DNA of 64,000 nt from Chloroflexota bacterium. GTDB taxonomy: Bacteria > Chloroflexota > UBA11872 > UBA12225. The stretch is taken from NCBI GenBank assembly GCA_030447525.1, contig JAUJOR010000009.1:124001-188000 (forward strand). Reading direction: 5' to 3'. The notes under the pieces are model-generated. The model did not search any database, had not been told where the DNA came from, and saw only the letters and a list, made by a program, of their open reading frames with translations. Both the position numbers and the translations under genes were made by a program. This document shows, piece after piece, positions 37,237 through 46,146 of this stretch; the first letter of the stretch is position 1, and each line of letters starts with the position of its first letter.

Positions 37237-38264
37237 GCCCGGCTGACCTCCGGTGCCGGCGCGGCCCAGGCCCCCGCCCCTGCCGGGACGGGGCCGGCCA
37301 CCTCTCCCAGGGGCGAGAGGCCCAGCGTCCGGCGGGCGACGTCGGCCAGGGCGTCGATGAACTGGGGGTCGCAGTTCAGGGACTCGATGCGGTGGAAGGC
37401 CAGACCGGCCGCCGCCGCTTCCTCTCGCGCAGCGACGTCGATGTCGTACAGGATCTCCAGATGATCGGCCAGGAACTGCACCGGAACGACCAGGACGTGG
37501 CGATGACCGGCAGCCCGCACCCCCGGGAGGATGTCCTTGAGGTCCGGCTTGAGCCACTCCTCCGGGGTATGCCCGGCGCTCTGGTAGGCGAACCCCCAAC
37601 GCGCCATGCCCGTCCCGGTGGGCCGGTCCAGCCCGGCCCGGTCGACGATCGACCGTACCGTCTCCTCGAGTTGGTCGAGATACTCCGGCTCCCGGTCGAC
37701 TACCGGCTTGGGGAGACTGTGTGTCGTGAGGATGACCTGCACGCGGTCGCGCTCCTGCGCCGGGAAGCGGTCGAGGGCCCCATGGACTCGCCGGGCCAGG
37801 GCGCCGAGAAAGTCCGGGTGCCAGTGCCACGGCCCGGCCACGGCGATCTCCACCCCAGCGCCGAGGCGCTCCCGCCCGGCGTCCACACCGCGATGGTAGC
37901 CCCCCATGATGTATGGGGAGTACTGCGGGGACATGATCACGGCGGCGATCCGCTGCGCCCCGGCCGCCGCCAGGCCGGCCAGTCCCTCGGGGATGGTAGG
38001 CGGGGCGTGGCGCATTCCTACTCCCACTTTGAAGCGCACGTCCCCGGCCGCGGTCTCGTTGAGCCGCGCCTCGACGGCGGCCCCCTGCGCCCGCGTGATG
38101 CCCAGGAGGGGCGAGCCGCCGATGAGACGATAGCGCCGCTGGAACTCCGCTACCAGGTCTTCAGGCGCCGGCCGGCCGCCCCGCGTGCTGGCCAGGTAGG
38201 CCGGGACGTCGTCCAGCGTGGCCGGGGAACCGTAGGTCATCAGGAGGACGCCAAGGGTGGTCAT
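37233..38264 (-). CDS. hemH: Ferrochelatase (HemH/CpfC family)
   Basis: A 343-residue iron chelatase inserting Fe2+ into a porphyrin. GVLLMTYGSPATLDDVPAYL starts the fold. The metal-site histidine is His182 in ILTTHSLPKPV, and the catalytic Glu lies in SAGHTPEEWLKPDL. No C-terminal [2Fe-2S] cysteines or membrane helix are present, and the length fits the soluble Gram-positive type that may act on coproporphyrin III. No coproporphyrinogen oxidase, protoporphyrinogen oxidase or HemQ is in the window, so the route cannot be fixed. ATG at 38264 has GAGGTGAGGG just upstream and lies 4 bp after hemE. The 12 extra upstream codons are discarded. Confidence 0.93.
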   Translation of the reverse strand: MTTLGVLLMTYGSPATLDDVPAYLASTRGGRPAPEDLVAEFQRRYRLIGGSPLLGITRAQGAAVEARLNETAAGDVRFKVGVGMRHAPPTIPEGLAGLAAAGAQRIAAVIMSPQYSPYIMGGYHRGVDAGRERLGAGVEIAVAGPWHWHPDFLGALARRVHGALDRFPAQERDRVQVILTTHSLPKPVVDREPEYLDQLEETVRSIVDRAGLDRPTGTGMARWGFAYQSAGHTPEEWLKPDLKDILPGVRAAGHRHVLVVPVQFLADHLEILYDIDVAAREEAAAAGLAFHRIESLNCDPQFIDALADVARRTLGLSPLGEVAGPVPAGAGAWAAPAPEVSRA

Positions 38265-38268
38265 GCCC

Positions 38269-39387
38269 TCACCTCTCCACACGATCCATGGCCGCTCCAA
38301 CGCCCACCGCCCGGGCGCTCGCCGTATGCACCGCCTGTACCAGCCGGGCCAGCTGCTCCGGGTTGGTCTCGGGGAGCACGCCGTGTCCGAGGTTGAAGAT
38401 GTGCCCGGGCCGTCCGCCGGCGCGCCGCAGCACGTCCTGCATCCCCTCCTCCAGGCGCTCCCAGGGTGCCAGGGCCAGCACCGGATCTAGGTTACCCTGG
38501 ATCCCCTTGTCGTACCCAATGCGCCCCCACGCCTCGTCCAGCGGGACGCGCCAGTCCACGCTCATGATATCGGAGCCGGCCCCGGCCATCAGCTCCAACA
38601 GGCTCGCCGCCCCCGTGCCGAAGTGGATGCGGGGGATGCCGCTGTCCTCCAGGGCCGCGAAGACCCGCCGGGTATACGGCAGGCTGTAGCGCTCGTAGTC
38701 GCTCGGCGAAAGCATCCCCACCCAGCTGTCGAAGAGCTGCACCACCTGCACCCCGGCCCGGATCTGGGCCTGGAGGTACAGCACCACCTGCTCGCTTACC
38801 TTCTCCATCAGGGCATGCCAGGTGGCCTCGTCGCTGTACATCAGGCCTTTGGCCCTGGCGTAGTCCCGCGAGGGACGTCCCTCCACCATGTAGCAGGCCA
38901 GGGTAAACGGGGCGCCGGAGAAGCCGATCAGGGCCGCCCTCCCCCCTTCGCCGGCCTCCATCCCCTCCCCGGCGCTGCCCCCCCCAGGCGAGAGCTCGTG
39001 CCGGATCAGACGGATTGCCTCCATGACGTAGGGGGTGGCTTCCTCCCCCTCCACCACTCGCAGCGCGGCGACGTCGGCCGCCGCGCGGATGGGATGGTGG
39101 ACGATCGGCCCCACCTCCGGCTGGATCTCGAAGCTGCACCCCATCGCCTCCAGGGGCAGCATGATGTCGGCGAACATCACCGCCCCGTCCACGCCGAAGC
39201 GCTCCACCGGCATCAGCGTCACCTGGGTGCACAGGTCCGGGGTCTTGGCCAGGGTCAGAATGTCGTAGCGCCGACGCAGCTCGCGGTACTCGTCCAGGCA
39301 GCGCCCGGCCTGGCGCATGTACCAGACAGGCGTGCGGTCGACCGGCTGGAGCCGGCAGGCGGCGAGCATGCGTCCTTCCCCGTTCAT
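38269..39387 (-). CDS. hemE: Uroporphyrinogen decarboxylase
   Basis: A 372-residue enzyme decarboxylating uroporphyrinogen III to coproporphyrinogen III. RTPVWYMRQAGRCLDEYRELR (residues about 19-39) is the active-site signature. DIMLPLEAMGCSFEIQPEVGP and IGFSGAPFTLACYMVEG follow, and LDPVLALAPWERLEEGMQDVL and FNLGHGVLPETNPEQL close the barrel. It is the first gene of the heme operon. A short Gly/Glu-rich insert, SPGGGSAGEGMEAGEGGR, precedes IGFSGAPFTLA and is absent in the relatives I remember. The 239 bp upstream hold palindromic copy D and the presumed operon promoter. Confidence 0.95.
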   Translation of the reverse strand: MNGEGRMLAACRLQPVDRTPVWYMRQAGRCLDEYRELRRRYDILTLAKTPDLCTQVTLMPVERFGVDGAVMFADIMLPLEAMGCSFEIQPEVGPIVHHPIRAAADVAALRVVEGEEATPYVMEAIRLIRHELSPGGGSAGEGMEAGEGGRAALIGFSGAPFTLACYMVEGRPSRDYARAKGLMYSDEATWHALMEKVSEQVVLYLQAQIRAGVQVVQLFDSWVGMLSPSDYERYSLPYTRRVFAALEDSGIPRIHFGTGAASLLELMAGAGSDIMSVDWRVPLDEAWGRIGYDKGIQGNLDPVLALAPWERLEEGMQDVLRRAGGRPGHIFNLGHGVLPETNPEQLARLVQAVHTASARAVGVGAAMDRVER

Positions 39388-39502
39388 CTCCTCATCCTCT
39401 CATACAGAGCGTAAGCCCCGGCCGCCTCCAGGTCGGAGGGGAAGATACCCCAAATGCCACCACCGCCGGCCGGGATTCCGCCCCCTGCCCCCGGCCCCTC
39501 CC

Positions 39503-39549
39503 GGCGGGAGAGGTGGACCGCCTCCCCGCGCCTTGAACAAGGCAGGATA
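39503..39549. mobile_element. MITE-like palindromic element, copy D (one half only)
   Basis: From CTCCCGGCGGGAGAGG through CGCCTTGAACAAGGCAGGATAG, this block aligns without gaps to the right half of copy A over roughly 45 bp. The last 22 positions match at 18. The opposite half cannot be traced. It lies between cobT and hemE, probably close to the heme operon promoter. The rest of 39388-39626 shows no gene. Confidence 0.5.
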
Positions 39550-39626
39550 GGGGGCGCGGACGCGGGGCGCATCAAAGAGCCAGTTTGGCAATCTGCCGGC
39601 CACAGCTCACCGGCGCGGATTGCGGA

Positions 39627-40811
39627 TCAGGGAGCCACCGCAGCGGGTAGGGGGCCGGCCACCCCGGCCTCGCCGAAGGTGGCCATGTCTCGCAGCACGG
39701 CGACGGCATCGTCCAGGAGATGCATCGCCATGGCCGCCCCGGTGCCCTCGCCGAGGCGCAGATCGAGGGACAACAAGGGAACCAGCTTGAGACGCTCCAG
39801 GACGAGGCGGTGGCCGATCTCCACACTGGCATGGGCGGGGATGAGGTACTCCCGCACGGCTGGGCAGAGGGTCACCGCCAGGAGGGCGGCCGCCCCGGAG
39901 ATGAAGCCGTCGATCACCACCGGCCGGCGCCGGGCGGCCCCTCCCAGGATGACCCCGGCGATCGCCCCAATCTCGTAGCCCCCCACCTTGCCCAGGACGT
40001 CCAGCGGATCGACCGGGTCTGGCCGGTTGACCGTCAGCGCCCGCTCGATCACGGCCACCTTGCGCTCCCAGGTGGGCCGGTCGATCCCCGTGCCCCGACC
40101 GGTGACATCGCGTGCCGGGGCGCCGCTGAGGGCGGCCACGATGGCGCTGGCCGCCGTGGTGTTGCCGATCCCCATGTCTCCGGTGCCCACCACAGTGCAG
40201 CCGGTCGACCTGCCTGCTCGAGGACCGGCTCCCGCGCCGGCATTCAGGGTCGTGTCTCGGGCAACGCCGGCACGTACCCCCGCGCGTCGCCCCCCCGGCA
40301 GCCCATCTCGGGCGGCGCGGTGGGCGAGACGGATGCCTGCCGCCACGGCCCGCGCGGCGTCGGGGCGGGACATGGCCGGGCCCTGCGCCATGTTCGCCGT
40401 CCCCCGGCCCAGCTTGGTGTGGACGATAGGGAGCTCGGCCGGGAAGTCGTGGTTTACCCCCAGGTCGGCGATCAAGACGCGGGCGCGCGCCCGGCGGGCC
40501 AGGACGCTGATGGCCGCCCCGCCCCGCACGAAGTTGTAGATCATCTGGGCGGTGACGGCGGCGGGATAGGCGCTGACGCCTTCAACCGTTACCCCATGGT
40601 CGGCGGCGCAGACGATCACCACCCGCCGTCCAATGGAAGGGAGGGCCGCCCCGGTGATCCCGGCCAGGCGGATTCCCAGCTCCTCCAGCCGGCCCAGGCT
40701 CCCGGGGGGCTTGGTCAGGCGGGCGTGCCGCGCCCTCGCCCCCGCCGCCGCCTGGACGTCCAGCGGCCCGATGGCGTCCCCGGTCTGCTCGATAATCGTC
40801 TCGGGCCTCAT
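39627..40811 (-). CDS. cobT: Nicotinate-nucleotide--dimethylbenzimidazole phosphoribosyltransferase
   Basis: A 394-residue enzyme making alpha-ribazole phosphate from a lower-ligand base and nicotinate mononucleotide. LTKPPGSLGRLEELG, CAADHGVTVEGVSAYPAAVT, GDMGIGNTTAASAI and KVGGYEIGAIAG are family signatures, as is DLRLGEGTGAAMAMHLL with the catalytic Glu. It is about 40 residues longer than usual because of an in-frame Arg/Gly-rich insert (about 40203-40310) just before CTVVGTGDMGIGNTTA. ATG at 40811 is used; an upstream start 22 codons earlier is possible. It is the last gene of the cobalamin operon, 114 bp after cobU. Confidence 0.94.
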   Translation of the reverse strand: MRPETIIEQTGDAIGPLDVQAAAGARARHARLTKPPGSLGRLEELGIRLAGITGAALPSIGRRVVIVCAADHGVTVEGVSAYPAAVTAQMIYNFVRGGAAISVLARRARARVLIADLGVNHDFPAELPIVHTKLGRGTANMAQGPAMSRPDAARAVAAGIRLAHRAARDGLPGGRRAGVRAGVARDTTLNAGAGAGPRAGRSTGCTVVGTGDMGIGNTTAASAIVAALSGAPARDVTGRGTGIDRPTWERKVAVIERALTVNRPDPVDPLDVLGKVGGYEIGAIAGVILGGAARRRPVVIDGFISGAAALLAVTLCPAVREYLIPAHASVEIGHRLVLERLKLVPLLSLDLRLGEGTGAAMAMHLLDDAVAVLRDMATFGEAGVAGPLPAAVAP

Positions 40812-40925
40812 GACTGCCCGCTCAATCCTCGGCCGTCGGTCTTCGGTCTGCACAGGCACCAGCAATGACGGCCCCACTGCGAGGAAAGGGCCTTTCCAGG
40901 GCTGCCGCTGTCCCTTGAGCGGGGA

Positions 40926-41552
40926 TCAGTCCCCACCAGGCTGCCCCAGCGCCCGCACCGTCTCCCGGCTGAGGCGTTTGACGTCCACCGGCAGGCCGGC
41001 GACGAGGAGGAACACCTCGCCGGCAGCCCCCGCCAGGGTGGCATTGACTCGACCCAGCAAGTCTCGGAAGGCCCGCCCCAGCGGGTACGGGGGCACGACT
41101 CCCATGCCTGCTTCCGCGGTGACCAGGATGAGGTGCCCTTCACGTGAGCCCCAGCGCCTGGCGATACCCTCCACCTCCTCCACCAGCGTCCCTTCCAGGG
41201 CGGCGATGGATTGCCCGTCTAGCCCCTCCCCGGCCACCGGCTGGGCCTCCAGGAGGCGGTTGGAGACCCAGAAGTCCAGGGAGTCCACGAGCGCAACGCC
41301 CGCCCCGGCGGCCGGGGCCACGTCCAGCGCCGTGGCCAGGTGGAGGGGCGCCTCGACCGTGGGCCAGCTCCCCGGGCGTTGGGCGCGGTGGCGGGCAACA
41401 CGCGCCGCCATCTCGTCGTCCCAGATGCGTCCGGTGGCGACGTAGACGACGCCGGCACCCGGCGCCCCTCCGGCCAGACGGGCGGCGTAGCGCTCGGCAA
41501 AGGCGCTCTTGCCGCTGCGCACCCCCCCGGTGACCATGATCAGTCTGTTCAC
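40926..41552 (-). CDS. cobU: Adenosylcobinamide kinase/adenosylcobinamide-phosphate guanylyltransferase
   Basis: A 208-residue bifunctional enzyme that phosphorylates adenosylcobinamide and then adds GMP to make AdoCbi-GDP. MVTGGVRSGKSAFAERYA is the P-loop (residues about 9-16). YVATGRIWDDEMAARVARHRA carries the guanylylation histidine region. LVDSLDFWVSNRLL and LVTAEAGMGVVPPYPLGRAFRD complete the fold. GTG at 41552 lies directly after G-rich Shine-Dalgarno-like sequence; ATG at 41585 is an alternative. It acts between CbiB and CobS of the same operon. Confidence 0.94.
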   Translation of the reverse strand: MNRLIMVTGGVRSGKSAFAERYAARLAGGAPGAGVVYVATGRIWDDEMAARVARHRAQRPGSWPTVEAPLHLATALDVAPAAGAGVALVDSLDFWVSNRLLEAQPVAGEGLDGQSIAALEGTLVEEVEGIARRWGSREGHLILVTAEAGMGVVPPYPLGRAFRDLLGRVNATLAGAAGEVFLLVAGLPVDVKRLSRETVRALGQPGGD

Positions 41553-41611
41553 CTCTCCCCCCATCCCCCCTCTGGACGGGTGCATGAGTCACCGCTTGAC
41601 GTTGGGGGCAT

Positions 41612-43168
41612 TCATCTCTGGCACCGTGGAGCGACTATCGGGTCACGGACATGGAGGCCAATGATGCGGTAGAGCTGCGGGACGTCCAGTGAGAGGCGAA
41701 GGGCCTCCGCCAGGCGGTCGTAGGGGGCGTCTCGCTCGCCGTCAGGCCCCGGGGCAAGCTCCAGCGAGCGTCCCTTGCGGGTGGCCGCCCAGCGCAGGAG
41801 GGCGTGGCGCACGGGGGCGTTGTCCAGCAGCCCATGGAGGTACGTCCCGATCACCGTGCCGGCCGTCCCCAGGCAGCCGTCTGGCCGCCCCCCGTCCAGG
41901 ACAAAGGCCGGCGCGGCGGCGGTGACCTGGCTGCGCCCCACGTGGATCTCGTAGGCGGTGACCGGGGACCCGGCCGCGCCGGCCAGGGGCCCCGCGGTCG
42001 CCGCCACCCATCCCGCCACCTGGTGGGTGGTCTTCTCAGGGAGAAATTCGGTCTCCACAGGCAGCAGGCCGAGCCCGGCAACCCCGCCGGCCGGCGGGCC
42101 ATCGACGCCGAGGGGGTCGCGCAGGTGCCGCCCCAGCATCTGGTAGCCCCCGCAGATCCCCAGGACGAGCGACCCGGCGGCGGCCAGCCCGACCACCCGC
42201 TCGGCCAGCCGTGTCTCCCGCAGCCACTGCAGATCGGCGATGGTCGTCTTCGTTCCGGGGATGATCACGATGTCCGGCCAGCCCAGGTCGTCGGCGTCGT
42301 CGACGTAGCGCAGCCCTGCGCCCGGCTCCGCCTCCAGCGGGGCAAAGTCGTCGAAGTTGGCGATGTGGGGCAGGCGGAGCACGGCCACATCCACCACCGC
42401 ATCCGGCGCCGGGCGCCCCCGGGCACGGCTCTCCAGGGCCACCGAGTCTTCGTCGGCGATGCGCAGGTCGGGGAGGAAGGGGACAACCCCTAGCACCGGC
42501 AGGCCGGTGCGCTCCTGGAGAAAGGAGACGCCGTCCTGGAACAGGGAGACGTCGCCCCGGAAGCGATTGACGATCAGGCCTTGCACCAGGGCGCGTTCTT
42601 CTGGCTGGAGCAGGTCGAGCGTGCCGACGAGCGCGGCCATCACCCCGCCGCGGTCGATGTCCCCTACGAGCAGCACGGGGGCACCGGCATGGCGCGCGAC
42701 GCGCATGTTTACGATCTCATGGCTTCGTAGATTTACCTCTGCCGGGCTGCCGGCCCCTTCCACGACGACGACGTCGTGGGCCGCGCTCAGGCGATCGAAG
42801 GCCGCCGTGACTACTGGCCAGAGATCCAGCTTGCGCCGGAAGTAGTCACGCGCGCTCATCGTCCCGGCCGGCTTGCCCATCAGGACGAGCTGCGAGCGGG
42901 CCGCCCCCTCCGGCTTGAGGAGGATGGGGTTCATGTCTACATGGGGTGCCACTCCGGCGGCGGCCGCCTGCACCGCCTGGGCCCGCCCGATCTCCAGGCC
43001 CTCCGGCGTGGCAAAGGAGTTGAGGGCCATGTTCTGGGCCTTGAACGGGGCGACGCGATAGCCGTCCTGGCGCAACAGGCGGCAGAGCCCGGCGCAGAGC
43101 AGGCTCTTACCCACCGATGAGCCGGTGCCCTGGAGCATGATCACCTTTGCCGTGGCCGGTCGGCTCAT
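41612..43168 (-). CDS. cobQ: Cobyric acid synthase (glutamine-hydrolysing)
   Basis: A 518-residue enzyme amidating four peripheral carboxylates of adenosylcobyrinic acid a,c-diamide. The N-terminal DTBS-like ATPase has MLQGTGSSVGKSLLCAGLCR and FKAQNMALNSFATPEGLEIG. The C-terminal class I glutaminase has LVLGICGGYQMLGR, where the Cys is the nucleophile, and GTYLHGLLDN with the catalytic His. ATG at 43168 overlaps the cobC stop (ATGA); the longer upstream frame is antisense-like and is dropped. About 40 residues between GDP-type motifs and the C-terminus are Gly/Ala-rich, but the length is close to the family's. Confidence 0.95.
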   Translation of the reverse strand: MSRPATAKVIMLQGTGSSVGKSLLCAGLCRLLRQDGYRVAPFKAQNMALNSFATPEGLEIGRAQAVQAAAAGVAPHVDMNPILLKPEGAARSQLVLMGKPAGTMSARDYFRRKLDLWPVVTAAFDRLSAAHDVVVVEGAGSPAEVNLRSHEIVNMRVARHAGAPVLLVGDIDRGGVMAALVGTLDLLQPEERALVQGLIVNRFRGDVSLFQDGVSFLQERTGLPVLGVVPFLPDLRIADEDSVALESRARGRPAPDAVVDVAVLRLPHIANFDDFAPLEAEPGAGLRYVDDADDLGWPDIVIIPGTKTTIADLQWLRETRLAERVVGLAAAGSLVLGICGGYQMLGRHLRDPLGVDGPPAGGVAGLGLLPVETEFLPEKTTHQVAGWVAATAGPLAGAAGSPVTAYEIHVGRSQVTAAAPAFVLDGGRPDGCLGTAGTVIGTYLHGLLDNAPVRHALLRWAATRKGRSLELAPGPDGERDAPYDRLAEALRLSLDVPQLYRIIGLHVRDPIVAPRCQR

Positions 43169-43896
43169 TGGAAGAGTCCCTCTCTGGCGCCCCGCTGGTG
43201 CCCCGGCCCCGTCGCGGCTCCGGCTGGACAGGCGAGCGATGAGGCTGCGGACGTGACACCCCGGGCCGTATACATAGGGCTTCCGTCCAGGTGGAGGCGA
43301 TCGTTCAGGCGCACGATGCGGACCCCGGCGCCGGCGTCCCAAGTCACCTCCGAAAGGGAGGCGTAGTCCAGCTGAAAGCGCCAGTGCTCCGTCGCCGGTA
43401 GCCCTAGGAGGAGACAAAGGAGCAGGCGCAGTGGACCACCGTGGGCCACGATGAGGAATGTGGCGTCCGGGTGCGCTGCGGCGTCTCGACGCAGCCGCTG
43501 AAGCCAGCGCGTGACCCGCCCGACGAGGTGGGCCAGGGACTCCCCGCCGGGCGCGGCCCCCTCCCCACCCAGGACGGCGCCGGCCGCCGGATGGGTAGCC
43601 AAGGCGGCATAGGTCTCCCCTTCCCAGTCCCCAAAGTGCAGCTCCCGCAGCTCGCGGCAGACGTGCACCCGAGGGGGCGCGCCCAGTCCCTGCACCACCA
43701 GCTCCAGCGTCTCCCGCGCCCGGCGCAGGTCGCTGGTGTAGGCAGCCGCCAGGGGTAGCGAGGAGAGGCGCGCCCCCAGGCAGGCCGCCTGCTCCCGCCC
43801 GGCGTCAGAAAGCGGGACGTCGCTCCACCCGGCGTAGCGTCCAGCCCCCGTCCAGGCCGTTTCCCCGTGGCGCACCAGCAACCAGCGCGCAGCCAC
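43165..43896 (-). CDS. cobC: Histidine phosphatase, probable alpha-ribazole phosphatase
   Basis: A 243-residue phosphoglycerate-mutase-type phosphatase. WLLVRHGETAWTGAGRYAGW holds the phospho-accepting His in the RHG motif. YTSDLRRARETLEL, LRELHFGDWEGETYA and FLIVAHGGPLRLLL complete the active site. ELHFGDWEG is typical of CobC-like alpha-ribazole-5'-phosphate phosphatases. Position within the B12 operon supports removal of the 5'-phosphate from alpha-ribazole or adenosylcobalamin phosphate. The GTG start lies one base after the upstream stop, with GGAGGG just before it. The C-terminal 30 residues are low-complexity. Confidence 0.88.
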   Translation of the reverse strand: MAARWLLVRHGETAWTGAGRYAGWSDVPLSDAGREQAACLGARLSSLPLAAAYTSDLRRARETLELVVQGLGAPPRVHVCRELRELHFGDWEGETYAALATHPAAGAVLGGEGAAPGGESLAHLVGRVTRWLQRLRRDAAAHPDATFLIVAHGGPLRLLLCLLLGLPATEHWRFQLDYASLSEVTWDAGAGVRIVRLNDRLHLDGSPMYTARGVTSAASSLACPAGAATGPGHQRGAREGLFQ

Positions 43897-43897
43897 G

Positions 43898-45094
43898 CTA
43901 TCCCTCCGCCTCGCCTGCGGCCGCTCCGCTGATCTCGTGGCCGGCCGTTCCCAGGATCTCTCGCAGCGCCCGGATCAGGTGGGCGCACTCTGGCCCGGTG
44001 CGCACGCCGATCCGCACGTGCCCCGGGAGGCCAAACGAGGTGCAGTCCCGCACGACGCAACCCCGGCGCAGGAGGCGGGCGCGAAACAGCGCGGCGTCTC
44101 CCACCTCCACCAGCACAAAGTTCGCCGCCGGGGGGGTCACCCGCAGGCCAAGGGCCTGCAGCTCCAGGACCAGCTCCCGGCGCGCCGCCCATACCTCGGC
44201 GCGCCCTCGATCAAGGTACTCCGCGTCGGCCAGGGCCGCCGCCCCGGCTGCCTGCGCGGGGGTGTTGACACTCCACGGGGGCTGAGTCAAGCGCAAGGCG
44301 CCGGCCATCGCCGCCGTCCCCAGGCCATAGCCCAGTCGTAGCCCGGCCAGGGCGTAGTCCTTGGTCAGCGAGCGCAGCAGGAATAGGTGCCCGGAGGGGA
44401 GAAGATCCAGGAGCGACTCGGCCTCCTGAACAAAGGGGAGATAGGCCTCGTCCACCACCAGCAAGGACCCGGCGGCGACGCAGGCGTCCAGCAGGGTGAC
44501 GACGGCCCGGCGAGGGAGATAGCCCCCCGTAGGATTATTGGGGTTGCACAGCCACACCAGCGAGGGCCGCCGGCGTACGATCTCCCGGGCGCCGCCCTGG
44601 ACGTCAGGCTCGAACATCGGCGGGAGGGCGTTCTCCCATTGCACGCCCGCGCCCAGCAGGCGCGACGCACGCTCGTATTCCCCATAGGTGGGGCCGCAGA
44701 TAAGCACCTGGGGCCTCGTGCCCGGAGCCAGGGACGGCGCCGGACCGGGGCCGGCGGCCGCAGGGCGGGGGCGGACGTAGGCCAGGGCCAGCGACCAGAT
44801 CAGCTCGGATGAGCCGTTCCCGACGACGATCTGCTCGGGGTCGAGCGCCAGACCGGCCGCCAGGGCCCGGCGTAGGGGCAGGGCCGTGGGATGGGGGTAG
44901 CGCCAGGCGCCCTCCGCCCCCAGGCCGGCCAGGGCCGCCAGGGCCCCCGGGGGCGGGCCGAGGGGGTTGGTGCTGACGCTGAAATCGATCACGTCGGCGG
45001 GGGCCAGCCCCTGGCCCAGGACATCCTCCGGCACAACCGACCCGTGCCGGACTGGGCGGACCGCCTGCAGCTCCGGGCGCGTCTCTACGCCCAC
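43898..45094 (-). CDS. cobD: L-threonine-O-3-phosphate decarboxylase (CobD), HisC-like PLP enzyme
   Basis: A 398-residue fold-type I PLP enzyme resembling histidinol-phosphate aminotransferase. In a B12 operon it should make (R)-1-amino-2-propanol phosphate, the linker joined by CbiB. IDFSVSTNPLGPPPGAL, GNGSSELIWSLALAYVRP, WLCNPNNPTGGYLPR, VVDEAYLPF and RSLTKDYALAGLRLGYGLG (PLP lysine) are visible. GTG at 45094 is preferred because GGGGAG lies 7 bp upstream; it overlaps the cbiB end by 10 bp. A Pro/Ala-rich insert (RPAAAGPGPAPSLAPGTR) interrupts the chain after AYVRP. Confidence 0.9.
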   Translation of the reverse strand: MGVETRPELQAVRPVRHGSVVPEDVLGQGLAPADVIDFSVSTNPLGPPPGALAALAGLGAEGAWRYPHPTALPLRRALAAGLALDPEQIVVGNGSSELIWSLALAYVRPRPAAAGPGPAPSLAPGTRPQVLICGPTYGEYERASRLLGAGVQWENALPPMFEPDVQGGAREIVRRRPSLVWLCNPNNPTGGYLPRRAVVTLLDACVAAGSLLVVDEAYLPFVQEAESLLDLLPSGHLFLLRSLTKDYALAGLRLGYGLGTAAMAGALRLTQPPWSVNTPAQAAGAAALADAEYLDRGRAEVWAARRELVLELQALGLRVTPPAANFVLVEVGDAALFRARLLRRGCVVRDCTSFGLPGHVRIGVRTGPECAHLIRALREILGTAGHEISGAAAGEAEG

Positions 45095-46146
45095 CGGCGC
45101 ACTCCCCGGCAGAGGGCCCCGACCCCCTCCCTCCGTCGGTCGCTCCACCGGCCGGCTGGCCGAGAACCGACGTGCCGCCCCCGGCCGCCGGCCACCAGGC
45201 CGAGGAGGAGGGGTATGCCCAGGGCCAGGGCGGCACGGGTCAGACGGAGGGCGCGCCAGACGTCTCCCCCGGTGGGCTGACGTCCCTGGAGGTTGAGCCG
45301 GTAGCAACCCGCCTTTTCCAGCGTCACCCCCAGCGCCCCGGCGGCAGCGCTCATCGGCCAGCCGGCGTTGGGGCTCGCCGTCAGCCGGTGGTCACGCCGC
45401 ATCACCCTCCAGGCCTCCACCGGGCGACCACCCACCGCCGGCGCGGCCAGGACGAAGAGCAGGCCGGTAAGGCGCGCCGGCAGGAGGTTGGCCAGGTCGT
45501 CCAGGTAGGCAGCCACCTTGCCCAGGTGCTCATAGCGGGGGGTGCGATAGCCGATCATGGCGTCCAGGGTATTGACCACGCGGTAGGCCATCGCCCCCGG
45601 CAGGCCCCACAGCACAAAGTAGAACAACGGGGCGACCACCGAGTCGCTGCTGTTCTCGGCCACGGACTCGATGGCAGCGGCCGCCAGCAGCGGGGGCGGG
45701 AGCGTGGCGGTGTCCCGGCTGACGAGGCTGCGCAGGGCCTCACGCGCCCCAGGGAGATCCTCCGCCGTCAGGGCGGCGCCGACGTCCGCCGTTGCCCGCA
45801 GCAGCGCCCGCACGGCAAAGGCCGGCTTCAGGCACAGCCCCAGGGCCACCGTCCCCAGGGCCACGCCGAGCGCACCCCCCTGCCCCCGGACGCGTTGCAG
45901 ACTCTGCTCAAGGAGCCAGGCCGGCAGAACGAAGAGGCCGGCGCACAGGGCTACCATGCCGGCCCCGTAGATGAGACGTCGCCCCTCGCCGCACGGGGCG
46001 CGCCGCTCCAGGAGAGCGATCGTCCGTCCCATCCACACCACCGGGTGGATGCTGGCCGGGGGCTCGCCCCCGATCACGTCCACGCCCAGCGCCACGGCCA
46101 GGGCCAGCCTGGCCTCTGGCTTTCTGGAGTGAGCCGTTCTAGCCAC
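45085..46146 (-). CDS. cbiB: Adenosylcobinamide-phosphate synthase
   Basis: A 353-residue integral membrane enzyme attaching aminopropanol (phosphate) to adenosylcobyric acid. ALGVDVIGGEPPASIHPVVW is the N-terminal signature. SVAENSSDSVVAPLFYFVLWG, YRVVNTLDAMIGYRTPRYEHLG and SPNAGWPMSAAAGALGVTLEKAG are the conserved membrane-loop motifs. Hydrophobic segments near residues 60-80, 90-108, 175-190, 225-245 and 310-325 fit the family. The GTG start overlaps the cobS stop by 8 bp. The C-terminal 35 residues are Arg/Gly-rich. Confidence 0.95.
   Translation of the reverse strand: MARTAHSRKPEARLALAVALGVDVIGGEPPASIHPVVWMGRTIALLERRAPCGEGRRLIYGAGMVALCAGLFVLPAWLLEQSLQRVRGQGGALGVALGTVALGLCLKPAFAVRALLRATADVGAALTAEDLPGAREALRSLVSRDTATLPPPLLAAAAIESVAENSSDSVVAPLFYFVLWGLPGAMAYRVVNTLDAMIGYRTPRYEHLGKVAAYLDDLANLLPARLTGLLFVLAAPAVGGRPVEAWRVMRRDHRLTASPNAGWPMSAAAGALGVTLEKAGCYRLNLQGRQPTGGDVWRALRLTRAALALGIPLLLGLVAGGRGRHVGSRPAGRWSDRRREGVGALCRGVRRWA

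Noticed and set aside
36085..37464. 459-codon plus-strand frame across hemD, hemC and hemH
   Set aside because: Antisense to three heme genes with clear catalytic motifs; composition is Gly/Arg/Pro-rich without any family feature.
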